In this document: positions 5,947 through 13,842 of the stretch, piece by piece
Position numbering within the stretch: position 1 is the stretch's first letter
How the letters are laid out: each line of letters begins with the position of its first letter
Source of the DNA: Clostridiales bacterium
Lineage (GTDB): Bacteria; Bacillota; Clostridia; Christensenellales; Borkfalkiaceae
DNA length: 61,222 nucleotides
Assembly (NCBI GenBank): GCA_015069285.1
Contig: SVIX01000005.1
Span: 1-61,222 of the forward strand
Direction: 5' to 3'
Position numbers and translations under genes: made by a program
Notes under the pieces: generated by a model
Seen by the model: the letters and a program-made list of their open reading frames with translations, nothing else
The model's database searches: none
Told to the model about the DNA's origin: nothing

Positions 5947-8769
5947 TTATTTCATTATTAAAATTTTATCTACCCCAAACGGCACGCTGATATGTTTTTC
6001 CTCGAAGATATCGGGCGTACCGTCTTTCCAACGCGTGCGCATAGTAAACGCCCAAGGTCCGACGGCCCTTTCCCCTCTTTTACAATGGTGCGGTCCGAAC
6101 AAGTTCCGCAAGCTGGAATATACCACGATACGAATATCGTTTTTACCCGTCTTCAAATACTCCGTAACGTCCGTTTTTTCCGTCAACGTCATATTTTTCG
6201 TTTTACCGTTGATGGTAATTTCCGCCATTTGGTATCTACCGATAAGCGACAGCGACCTTTCGCCCTTCCCGTCATACTCGTATTCGCCGTTTAAGGTAAT
6301 CGTCCCCTTAAAGAACGGGTATCCGTTTTTGTAATTATCCGTCGTAACGGTAGGCAACGCCGTACGAGGCGAAAGTGATAAATCGTCGTTTACCGTAAAC
6401 GCACCCTTGATATACGCGTTTTCAATATGCGTATCGTAATATAAGCAATTACGTAAGCTCTCGGTTGCGTGCGGGTCAAAAAGCGCAAGATGCACGCCGT
6501 CGTGTTGGAAATAGTCCACGCAATACACGAATTCGTTGTCGCCTTCTTGGATAAATTGGGTAATATCCGCCTCGCGGAAATTGAAATCAAAATCGTTCTT
6601 GCCAAGCGTAATCGCGTGATTATTCACCGTAAAGGAAATAAAGCGATTCTTTTCCACAATCAGTTTCAACGGCATTTTTTCTCGCACGTTAAAGGTATGT
6701 TTTACGTATAATTTTCCTTTGTAATCCGCGCGGAGTAAATCGTCGACGTGCTTATGTATATACGCCTTTTCGCTAAAATTTTCTCCGTCGTAGCTTATCG
6801 CGCAAAAATCGCATACCAAATAATTATCGGTCACATCCGTCACGGTAAACGCGTTCGTAATTTCTTGCGTTTGCTCCTCTTTTTGGTAGGGCGTTGCGCT
6901 TGCGTCTTTGATTAGAACCATACTACCGCACGGCGGTAAGATATAATCGTTCGTAATATTTTCAAGCTCGAAATTTTGTAAATCCAACGCTTTATACTTT
7001 TCCGCAACCCCTTGCAACTTAATTTTTGCAGGGTCGTCTATCGAATAGTTTTTGATAAATAAGAAATCCCCTAAATCGCTACTGCGCGCAGTAATCGCCG
7101 CCAAGCCCTCTTCGCAGTAAAATTGTAAGTGCGCGTTCTTTTTAATTTCTTCCATCGTCGTATTGGAAACGAGCGGACATTCTGCCTTCGCCCCGTCTAC
7201 CCATTCGGGCGTTTTTTCCACCAACAGCTTTCCCGTAAACGCCTTTAAAAGTTCCAACGTCGTCCCCGAAATGTTTTTCATCTTGGGTACGAGCACCGTA
7301 TTATACTCGTTTTTTCCAACGAAAAGCCGTCCGTTTTCCACTTTGCCGTGACGGGCTAAAATACGCTCGTCCGCAAATTGATATAAAATACCGTTTTTCC
7401 GTAAATAGCTTAACGTACCCTCAAACGATTCTTCCAATTCTTTTATGCTATTACGCTCTTCATCACGCACCCAATCAAAATACACGCTACGGATAGGATG
7501 AATTATCAACACGTCGTATTTTTCATCCGTATTTGCTACCGTATATCCGAGTTTCGTGAAATAATCGTTAAATTCCCTAAACCCCTTCCACCAATTATTG
7601 TGTTTAGAAAACACGGGCGGGTGGTCGTGTTTTCCTTGCCCTGCCATCGAATAGGGGAACAAATGGTGGCACATTAAATTAACGCCGTGAAAGTATTGTA
7701 ATTCCGCAAGACTTTTTAATTCACGAGGCGTAACGTCGTTACCCGAACACCCGAACGTTTCCGTCAAGATATGTTTAATACCAAGCTGACTTGCAACGCT
7801 CCCCACCTGTTTAGAGGCGAGGTCCATATTATAATCTCTGGATAAAGCGTCTATGCCGGGTATATGCTCGTACTCGTAGGTAGACGTGCAATCCGCTCCA
7901 CCGAACATATGCCCCGTAAGACAGGTTTCTTCAATCGAATGTCCGGTAAATTGACAATTATGTTCCTCGCACCAATCGTATAACTTTTTATAAAAATTCT
8001 CCACGTATAAATCGTTGGCTATCGTATAATAACGCAAACGGAACTTGTATCCCCTCTCGTCGTGCAAGAATAACCAAATCAAGCCGTCCCGAATATCTTT
8101 GCCATACTTCTCTTCGTACGTTTTCGCAAGCGTCCGCGAATACATAGTCGCCCAACGGTAATACTGCGGTTCGTCCGTAAAAAATCCCGCAAGTTCTTTT
8201 CCAAAACTTTCGGAAAAGCGTTCGTAATATTTTTCGTGCGTTTCTTTGATAAACGCGTCTACGACTTCGGGATTGAGGATATCCGTATTGGAAGAACTCG
8301 TACGCACATAAATACAATGATATTCCTTTACCCCGTCTATCGGCGCGCCAACGCGAACGTATCCCTCTTTTTCACTTTGCATAAACACGGCAAACGCGCT
8401 TTCGTCAAATTTTTCGGTTATCTTATACTCCAAAAATTGAGCGCGATAGCTTTCGTTCCCCAATAACTTCCCGCCGACAAACCCGCTCGGCCAACCGTTT
8501 TCGTCGTATACCCAAGCGTTCATACCAAGTTCTTTTGCTCTTTTTAAACAAGCCGAAATACAGGAAAACCATTTTTCTCCAAGATATTCCGTCGTCAAGC
8601 CCAAACGAGCGTGCATAATAAATCCGCCCATTCCCGCTTCGTACATTTCATCGATTTGCCTGACGAGTTCCACTTCGTCCAATTCGTTGTTCCAACTCCA
8701 AAACGGAATTGCACGGTAATCCGTTAAATCTTGCGCTAAAGCTTTTTGTAAATTCTCGGTTACGCTCAT
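5947..8769 (-). CDS. GH106-like glycoside hydrolase (putative alpha-L-rhamnosidase family)
   Basis: 940 residues without a signal peptide. The N-terminus (YRAIPFWSWNNELDEVELVR, then MYEAGMGGFIMHAR) is typical of the glycosyl hydrolases grouped with GH106 alpha-L-rhamnosidases, which start with a W-W-N barrel strand and an AGxGGFxMHxR motif. Also typical are WVYDENGWPSGFVGG and GFFTDEPQY in the (beta/alpha)8 catalytic part. The C-terminal third is beta-rich, with sandwich-type carbohydrate-binding segments (KLYVKHTFNV; GEYEYDGKGERSLSLIGRY). The lack of a signal peptide suggests it acts on imported oligosaccharides. Exact sugar specificity is inference. ATG 8767-8769 follows GGAGATAA. Confidence 0.8.
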   Translation of the reverse strand: MSVTENLQKALAQDLTDYRAIPFWSWNNELDEVELVRQIDEMYEAGMGGFIMHARLGLTTEYLGEKWFSCISACLKRAKELGMNAWVYDENGWPSGFVGGKLLGNESYRAQFLEYKITEKFDESAFAVFMQSEKEGYVRVGAPIDGVKEYHCIYVRTSSSNTDILNPEVVDAFIKETHEKYYERFSESFGKELAGFFTDEPQYYRWATMYSRTLAKTYEEKYGKDIRDGLIWLFLHDERGYKFRLRYYTIANDLYVENFYKKLYDWCEEHNCQFTGHSIEETCLTGHMFGGADCTSTYEYEHIPGIDALSRDYNMDLASKQVGSVASQLGIKHILTETFGCSGNDVTPRELKSLAELQYFHGVNLMCHHLFPYSMAGQGKHDHPPVFSKHNNWWKGFREFNDYFTKLGYTVANTDEKYDVLIIHPIRSVYFDWVRDEERNSIKELEESFEGTLSYLRKNGILYQFADERILARHGKVENGRLFVGKNEYNTVLVPKMKNISGTTLELLKAFTGKLLVEKTPEWVDGAKAECPLVSNTTMEEIKKNAHLQFYCEEGLAAITARSSDLGDFLFIKNYSIDDPAKIKLQGVAEKYKALDLQNFELENITNDYILPPCGSMVLIKDASATPYQKEEQTQEITNAFTVTDVTDNYLVCDFCAISYDGENFSEKAYIHKHVDDLLRADYKGKLYVKHTFNVREKMPLKLIVEKNRFISFTVNNHAITLGKNDFDFNFREADITQFIQEGDNEFVYCVDYFQHDGVHLALFDPHATESLRNCLYYDTHIENAYIKGAFTVNDDLSLSPRTALPTVTTDNYKNGYPFFKGTITLNGEYEYDGKGERSLSLIGRYQMAEITINGKTKNMTLTEKTDVTEYLKTGKNDIRIVVYSSLRNLFGPHHCKRGERAVGPWAFTMRTRWKDGTPDIFEEKHISVPFGVDKILIMK

Positions 8770-8844
8770 TATTTATCTCCTTTTTCTCTTACTTTAAATA
8801 TTTGCTTAAAAGATGCCTATCTACGAGCATACTTTACATTATAT

Positions 8845-8872
8845 ATTATACTATAAATCCAACAATTTACAA
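8845..8872 (-). promoter_or_regulatory. Promoter of the GH106-like gene
   Basis: TATAAT (8845-8850) with TTGTAA (8867-8872) 16 nt upstream on the minus strand. The remaining sequence to 9029 is AT-rich and shows nothing else. Confidence 0.55.
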
Positions 8873-9029
8873 AACAAAACAAAAAAAAATACAAATTGAA
8901 AAGGTTAAATGATAAAATCAACTTTTTTTCTGCTCATTTCTTGAAAAAACGCGCAAAACGCTCAATAGAAGTATTTTAAAGATAATTTTACTCCTTAAAA
9001 GCAAAAACACACACGCTTAAAGTGGCACT

Positions 9030-9074
9030 AAAAGAATGAAAAACACGCTAAAAAAGCGTGTTTTTCATTCTTTT
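9030..9074. terminator. Terminator at the end of the Opp run
   Basis: Perfect 20-bp stem, AAAAGAATGAAAAACACGCT (9030-9049) with AGCGTGTTTTTCATTCTTTT (9055-9074), 5-nt loop. The T-rich distal stem allows termination in either direction. It lies 14 bp after the last minus-strand gene of the long run. Confidence 0.85.
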
Positions 9075-9088
9075 TATAACAAGATTTA

Positions 9089-9355
9089 TTAATGCATCCA
9101 AAAAAAGTAGAGAAAGAAAAGAACCAACACGAGCGCTACGATAAACATACAAAATACAGGCATTACCGCTCCTAACGCCGCTTTATAAATCGCCCAACGC
9201 TCTTTACGGGTTACGTTCGCCTCGCGCAAAGCTTTTCTGTTTTCGCGACTCTTACGGGATTTATAGCCCGTAATATATTCGCTATCCATACTTGCTACGA
9301 CGCGACCGTCGTCCACGAATTTTTCCTTTTTCTTTTTAGACTTTTTTTCGCGCAT
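9089..9355 (-). CDS. Small membrane protein of unknown function, last gene of the Opp run
   Basis: 88 residues. A very basic N-terminal two-thirds (start MREKKSKKKKEKF, then many K/R) is followed by one long hydrophobic segment (about residues 64-86: VMPVFCMFIVALVLVLFFLY) reaching almost to the C-terminus, so it looks tail-anchored with a cytoplasmic basic domain. Not recognised as a family. It begins 15 bp after oppF and is followed by a strong terminator, so it is co-transcribed with the transporter. A weak AGAGGC ribosome site precedes ATG 9353-9355. Confidence 0.65.
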   Translation of the reverse strand: MREKKSKKKKEKFVDDGRVVASMDSEYITGYKSRKSRENRKALREANVTRKERWAIYKAALGAVMPVFCMFIVALVLVLFFLYFFWMH

Positions 9356-9370
9356 TCTTTGCCTCTTGCA

Positions 9371-10411
9371 TTAGTCTTCTTGCGAGTACAAATGACACGC
9401 AACTTTATGACCGTTTCCGTAATCTTTAAATTTCGGCGCAACCGTTTTACAAATTTCCATACATTTTCCGCAACGGGTATGGAATTTACAACCCGACGGA
9501 GCGTTGATGGGGCTGGGAATATCCCCGCTCAAAATAATACGGTTCATCTTCACGTTGGGGTCGGGTACGGGTACAGCCGAGAAAAGGGCCTCCGTGTACG
9601 GATGCATAGGATTTTCAAAAATATCCTGCGTAGAGCCGTATTCGACCATACTGCCCAAATACATTACCCCTATATAATCGGAGATATGTTCTACAACGGA
9701 TAAGTCGTGCGAAATAAAGATATACGTTAAACCCATTTCCTTTTGCAAATCACGCAAAAGATTGATAATTTGCGCTTGAATGGAAACGTCGAGCGCAGAT
9801 ACGGGTTCGTCGCAAACGACGAATTTCGGCTTTAACGCAAGCGCCGTTGCGATACAAATACGTTGTCTTTGTCCACCCGAAAATTCGTGCGGATATCTTT
9901 CGTAATAATGATACGGCAACCCGCATTTTTTCATTATATCCAACACGTAAGCTTTTAAATCCTTTTTATCGACGAGTTTGTGTTCCAACACCGCTTCGCC
10001 GATAATTTCACCGATAGGCATACGGGGCGACAAACTCGAATACGGGTCTTGGAAAATAATTTGCATCGACGGACGTAAAGCGTTCATTTCTTTCGTTTTC
10101 AAAGCGTTGATGTCTTTTCCCTCAAAGAGAATTTCACCTTCCGTTGCGGGGTGTAAACGCAAAATCGTTCTACCGAGCGTCGTTTTTCCGCAACCAGACT
10201 CGCCCACGATACCAAGCGTCGTGCCTTCTTTAATTTCAAAGCTTACGTCGTCGACCGCTTTTAAATATTTCGTAGGACGGCCGAAGAAATCCGTTTCTAC
10301 GGGGAAATATTTTTTCAAGTTTTTAACGACGAGAATTGCGTCGGAAGTATTTTCCGTTTGCGTTTCTTCAACCAATTCTTCCGTCACCTTCGTTTCTTCG
10401 ATATTAGACAT
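9371..10411 (-). CDS. oppF: Oligopeptide ABC transporter ATPase (OppF/DppF type)
   Basis: 346 residues, single nucleotide-binding domain. Walker A is GESGCGKTTLGR (about residue 70), signature SGGQRQR, Walker B VVCDEPVSALD, switch His in FISHDLSVV. The C-terminal oligopeptide/dipeptide extension has the Cys cluster CKFHTRCGKCMEIC, typical of Opp/Dpp ATPases. It pairs with OppD to drive peptide import. Its start overlaps the end of oppD by 8 bp, which indicates translational coupling. Confidence 0.95.
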   Translation of the reverse strand: MSNIEETKVTEELVEETQTENTSDAILVVKNLKKYFPVETDFFGRPTKYLKAVDDVSFEIKEGTTLGIVGESGCGKTTLGRTILRLHPATEGEILFEGKDINALKTKEMNALRPSMQIIFQDPYSSLSPRMPIGEIIGEAVLEHKLVDKKDLKAYVLDIMKKCGLPYHYYERYPHEFSGGQRQRICIATALALKPKFVVCDEPVSALDVSIQAQIINLLRDLQKEMGLTYIFISHDLSVVEHISDYIGVMYLGSMVEYGSTQDIFENPMHPYTEALFSAVPVPDPNVKMNRIILSGDIPSPINAPSGCKFHTRCGKCMEICKTVAPKFKDYGNGHKVACHLYSQED

Positions 10412-11573
10412 TCTTTTCCTCCTTCGCGTCCTCGTACAAATAACAAGATACGCTATGCGTGGGCGACACTTGGATAAAGCCCGGATATTCTCCGTTGCAC
10501 TTGCCTATACACTTATCACAACGGTCTTTAAAGTAGCAGTAATTGGGCATATCGATAGGATTGGGAACTTGCCCGGGGATATTGTACAATCTATCCACCT
10601 TACGACGCACGACGGGCTTGCTCTTTTGTAAGCCGATGGTATAGGGGTGTAAAGGATTTTCAAAAATTTCCTTGGTCGTTCCTCTTTCGATAACGCGACC
10701 TGCATACATAACGACGACGTAATCCGCCATTTCCGCAATAACACCTAAGTCGTGCGTGATTAACATAATCGAACCGTCAATCTTCGTTTTAATGTCACGA
10801 AGTAAATCGAGAATTTGCGCTTGAATGGTAACGTCGAGCGCCGTCGTCGGTTCGTCTGCTATAATTAAACGAGGGTTGCAAGAAAGCGCAATCGCAATCA
10901 TAACACGCTGACGCATACCGCCCGAAAGCTCGTGCGGATAGCAATCGTACACCCGTTCAGGCGCGGCAATCCCAACAAGCTCCAACATTTCAAGGCTTCT
11001 TGCCTTGGCTTGTTCTTTCGTGCAATTCGGGGTATGTAACAATACCATTTCGTTCATTTGATACCCAATCTTAAAGACGGGATTCAACGAAGTCATCGGT
11101 TCTTGGAAAATCATAGCGATTTGTTCGCCTCTGATTTTACGCATATCCGCATAGGGAATTTTCGCAATATCAAACGCTTTATCCCCCATATTAAAACGGA
11201 TACTTCCGTCTACGATTTGTCCTCTCGGTCCTTGTACGAGTTGCATAAGCGATAAGCTCGTTACCGATTTTCCGCAACCGGACTCGCCTACGACGCCCAC
11301 CGTCGCGCCTTTGGGAATATCGAACGATACTCCGTCCACCGCTTTTACGACGCCTGCGTCCCCAAAGAAGTAGGTGTGCAAGTTGTCAAACTCAACGATA
11401 TTATTCTCGTCGCGCATTTGCGTCGTATACGCTTCTTCGGAAACGGCTTTTTTCTTTCTCTTTTCAAGCTCACGAATGATGCGCGCGTTTTGTTTGGCAA
11501 TCGCGCGCGTTTCTTTTGCGCTTAAATAATGTGCTTTTTCTTTTTTCGTGGAATCATTTTTCTTAAATAACAT
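10404..11573 (-). CDS. oppD: Oligopeptide ABC transporter ATPase (OppD/DppD type)
   Basis: 389 residues. A charged N-terminal extension of about 60 residues (lysine/alanine rich, probably helical) precedes the ATPase domain. Walker A is GESGCGKSVTSL, signature LSGGMRQR, Walker B IIADEPTTALD, switch LITHDLGV. The Opp-type C-terminal Cys motif is CYFKDRCDKCIGKC. It works as a heterodimer with OppF. It begins 37 bp after oppC in the same transcription unit. Confidence 0.95.
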   Translation of the reverse strand: MLFKKNDSTKKEKAHYLSAKETRAIAKQNARIIRELEKRKKKAVSEEAYTTQMRDENNIVEFDNLHTYFFGDAGVVKAVDGVSFDIPKGATVGVVGESGCGKSVTSLSLMQLVQGPRGQIVDGSIRFNMGDKAFDIAKIPYADMRKIRGEQIAMIFQEPMTSLNPVFKIGYQMNEMVLLHTPNCTKEQAKARSLEMLELVGIAAPERVYDCYPHELSGGMRQRVMIAIALSCNPRLIIADEPTTALDVTIQAQILDLLRDIKTKIDGSIMLITHDLGVIAEMADYVVVMYAGRVIERGTTKEIFENPLHPYTIGLQKSKPVVRRKVDRLYNIPGQVPNPIDMPNYCYFKDRCDKCIGKCNGEYPGFIQVSPTHSVSCYLYEDAKEEKNV

Positions 11574-11610
11574 AATTTACACCAATATTTTCCTGTTTTG
11601 CTCTTTCGGA

Positions 11611-12732
11611 TTACTTCTTGGATTTCGGGTCAAACGCGTCGCGAAGTCCGTCGCCAATGAAGTTAAAGGCAAGCACCGCAAGCACGATACAAAGCCCTGC
11701 GGGAATCCACAAGTTGGGATAATTTTGCAATATAATCGGGTCTTTAATATCCCCAATCATACCGCCCCAAGCGGCGTAGGGTTTAGGTACGCCCAAGTTC
11801 AAATACGAAAGCGTTGCTTCCGAAAGGATAACGCTACCAAGCCCCAACGTCATAGACACGATAAGCTGTGGCATTACGTTCGGAATTAAATGGCTGAAAA
11901 TTTTGCGTTTGGTGGAAAGACCGCGCGCCGTTGCGGAAACCATAAATTCCTGCTCACGCAAGGACAAAATTTGTCCGCGCACGATACGAGCGATACCCGT
12001 CCAACCAAAGAAGGTTAAAAACGCCATCATATAATAAATTCTTACGCTTGCTTTTATTCCGAGCGCGTCCAAAATCGCACCGATAATCAACATTAACGGC
12101 AAAGAAGGCAAACAGTTGAAGATATCTACGATACGCATTATCAAGGTATCTACCCATTTCCCGAAATAGCCCGCAAGTCCACCTAAAATAACGCCGAGGA
12201 TAACTTCCATAAATACAACGATAAAGCTAATCGTAAGCGAAATTCTACCACCGTACATAAGACGCGTCAATACGTCCATACCGTCGGCGTCCGTACCAAA
12301 CCAATGTTCGGAGGAAGGCAACGCGTGGTCGTCTACTTTTTTCGCCGTTTTATCCATTTGGTAAACGGTATACGTTTCGTACTGTAATTCGCCGTTTTCG
12401 TCTAATACGGGTTGACCGAATTCGTCGTACATAGGTACTTCGTAGGTAAACTCGGTTACGACGACGTTCATACGGTCGGTATCGTAATCAATTTCCGTTT
12501 CGCCGTAGGGCGAGAACAACGGACCGATAAAGGAGAATAAAAACAAACCGATAATCAATACCAATCCGACGATAGAAAGTTTGGAGCGGAAAAAGCGTTT
12601 CATTACCAACTGCGAAGGGCTCAACGCCTTCACGTTATCCGACAGGAAACCTTGTTGCTCCGTTTGCGTTTCCGCCTCTGCGTTTTCCACAAGCGTTTCT
12701 TCTTGCAATCCGTCAAGTTTTTCTTCGTTCAT
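11611..12732 (-). CDS. oppC: Oligopeptide ABC transporter permease (OppC type)
   Basis: 373 residues with about six membrane segments and the permease coupling loop (SATARGLSTKRKIFSHLIPN). Compared with typical OppC (~300 residues) there is an acidic cytoplasmic N-terminal tail of ~35 residues and a longer extracellular loop after the first membrane helix (about residues 75-120, with YDEFGQPVLDENGELQY). That loop is in the place where OppC usually has a short loop before the GTD motif (HWFGTDADGMDVLTRL, present). Confidence 0.94.
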   Translation of the reverse strand: MNEEKLDGLQEETLVENAEAETQTEQQGFLSDNVKALSPSQLVMKRFFRSKLSIVGLVLIIGLFLFSFIGPLFSPYGETEIDYDTDRMNVVVTEFTYEVPMYDEFGQPVLDENGELQYETYTVYQMDKTAKKVDDHALPSSEHWFGTDADGMDVLTRLMYGGRISLTISFIVVFMEVILGVILGGLAGYFGKWVDTLIMRIVDIFNCLPSLPLMLIIGAILDALGIKASVRIYYMMAFLTFFGWTGIARIVRGQILSLREQEFMVSATARGLSTKRKIFSHLIPNVMPQLIVSMTLGLGSVILSEATLSYLNLGVPKPYAAWGGMIGDIKDPIILQNYPNLWIPAGLCIVLAVLAFNFIGDGLRDAFDPKSKK

Positions 12733-12745
12733 TTCTTCCGCCTCC

Positions 12746-13726
12746 TTATTTCAATTTTACGCGCGGGTCAACCACCGCATACATAATATCCGTCAAAAGC
12801 ATACCTAAAACCGTCAACACGGCAAGGAACATATTATATCCCATAACGAATGGAATGTCCCCTGCGTTCAACGCTTGATACGCCTTTAAGCCGATACCGG
12901 GAATCGCGAATACCTGTTCAATAATCATTGAACCGCCGAATAACCCGGGCAACAATCCCGCCAACATCGTTACGAGCGGAATCATCGTATTTTTAAACGC
13001 GTGCTTATATACGACCGTCATTTCCGACGCGCCCTTAGCTCTTGCGGTACGAATATAATCCGCCGTCAACACTTCCAACATATTCGTACGGGTATAACGC
13101 ATCAACCCGCCAATGCTCAAAATAACGACGGTTACCATCGGAAGAACCAAATGCCACGCTTTATCCCAGAAGAGTTCCCAAGGCGTTGCGTTAAGCATAC
13201 CGCTACTTACCAAACCCAAACTCGTATCAAACCAGCCTAAGTCAAAGGCAAACGTTTTAATTAAGATTGCCGAGAAAAAGAAGGAAGGCAAGGAAATACC
13301 CAACATCGTAATTACCGTCGTCGTATAGTCGAAAATACTATACTGTTTGACCGCCGCGCGAACGCCGAGTAAAATACCGAGCGGATAATAAATGAGTAGC
13401 GCGATAAGCGTTAATAAGAAGGAAATCCACATATTATCGCCGATAACTTCCATTACGGGCGCGTCGAATTGGAAAGACATACCAAAATCGCCCTGTAACG
13501 CTTTGCCGAGCCATTTAAAATATCCAACGATAACGGTATCGTTTAAGCCGTACAATTCCTTCATCGCCGTAATACGTTCGGGACTGATTTCGCTGTTGGG
13601 GTTTAACGTAAACTTTTGTTCTACGTAGTCACCCGGCATCATTCTCAATAACGCATACATCAATAACGATACCCCGAAGATAATAAGTACCGATAATAAA
13701 ATTCTTTTCGTAATATATTTAAACAT
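12746..13726 (-). CDS. oppB: Oligopeptide ABC transporter permease (OppB type)
   Basis: 326 residues, the usual OppB length. The N-terminal membrane helix MFKYITKRILLSVLIIFGV and the MPGD motif are classic for OppB/DppB. The coupling loop is ADYIRTARAKGASEMTVVYK, followed by EQVFAIPGIG. It forms the translocation channel with OppC. It is separated from oppA by a 116-bp gap that contains a strong hairpin, and oppC follows after 13 bp. Confidence 0.95.
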   Translation of the reverse strand: MFKYITKRILLSVLIIFGVSLLMYALLRMMPGDYVEQKFTLNPNSEISPERITAMKELYGLNDTVIVGYFKWLGKALQGDFGMSFQFDAPVMEVIGDNMWISFLLTLIALLIYYPLGILLGVRAAVKQYSIFDYTTTVITMLGISLPSFFFSAILIKTFAFDLGWFDTSLGLVSSGMLNATPWELFWDKAWHLVLPMVTVVILSIGGLMRYTRTNMLEVLTADYIRTARAKGASEMTVVYKHAFKNTMIPLVTMLAGLLPGLFGGSMIIEQVFAIPGIGLKAYQALNAGDIPFVMGYNMFLAVLTVLGMLLTDIMYAVVDPRVKLK

Positions 13727-13797
13727 ACTTCACCTTGATACTTTTAAGCGTTCTCTTTGAAAGCGCACGCCTAAAAACTCAAATTTTCCTTTTGTTT

Positions 13798-13829
13798 GCG
13801 AAGGGTTGGGCTTAAGCGCAACCCTTCGC
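13798..13829. terminator. Hairpin between oppA and oppB, U-tract only on the plus strand
   Basis: GCGAAGGGTTG (13798-13808) pairs perfectly with CAACCCTTCGC (13819-13829). Transcribed from oppA it is followed by AAACAAAAGG, so it is not an intrinsic terminator in that direction. Reading on the plus strand it is followed by GCATTTTTTT. Its place after the binding-protein gene fits a processing or 3'-end-protecting element that lets oppA outnumber the permease genes. Confidence 0.6.
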
Positions 13830-13842
13830 GCATTTTTTTCAG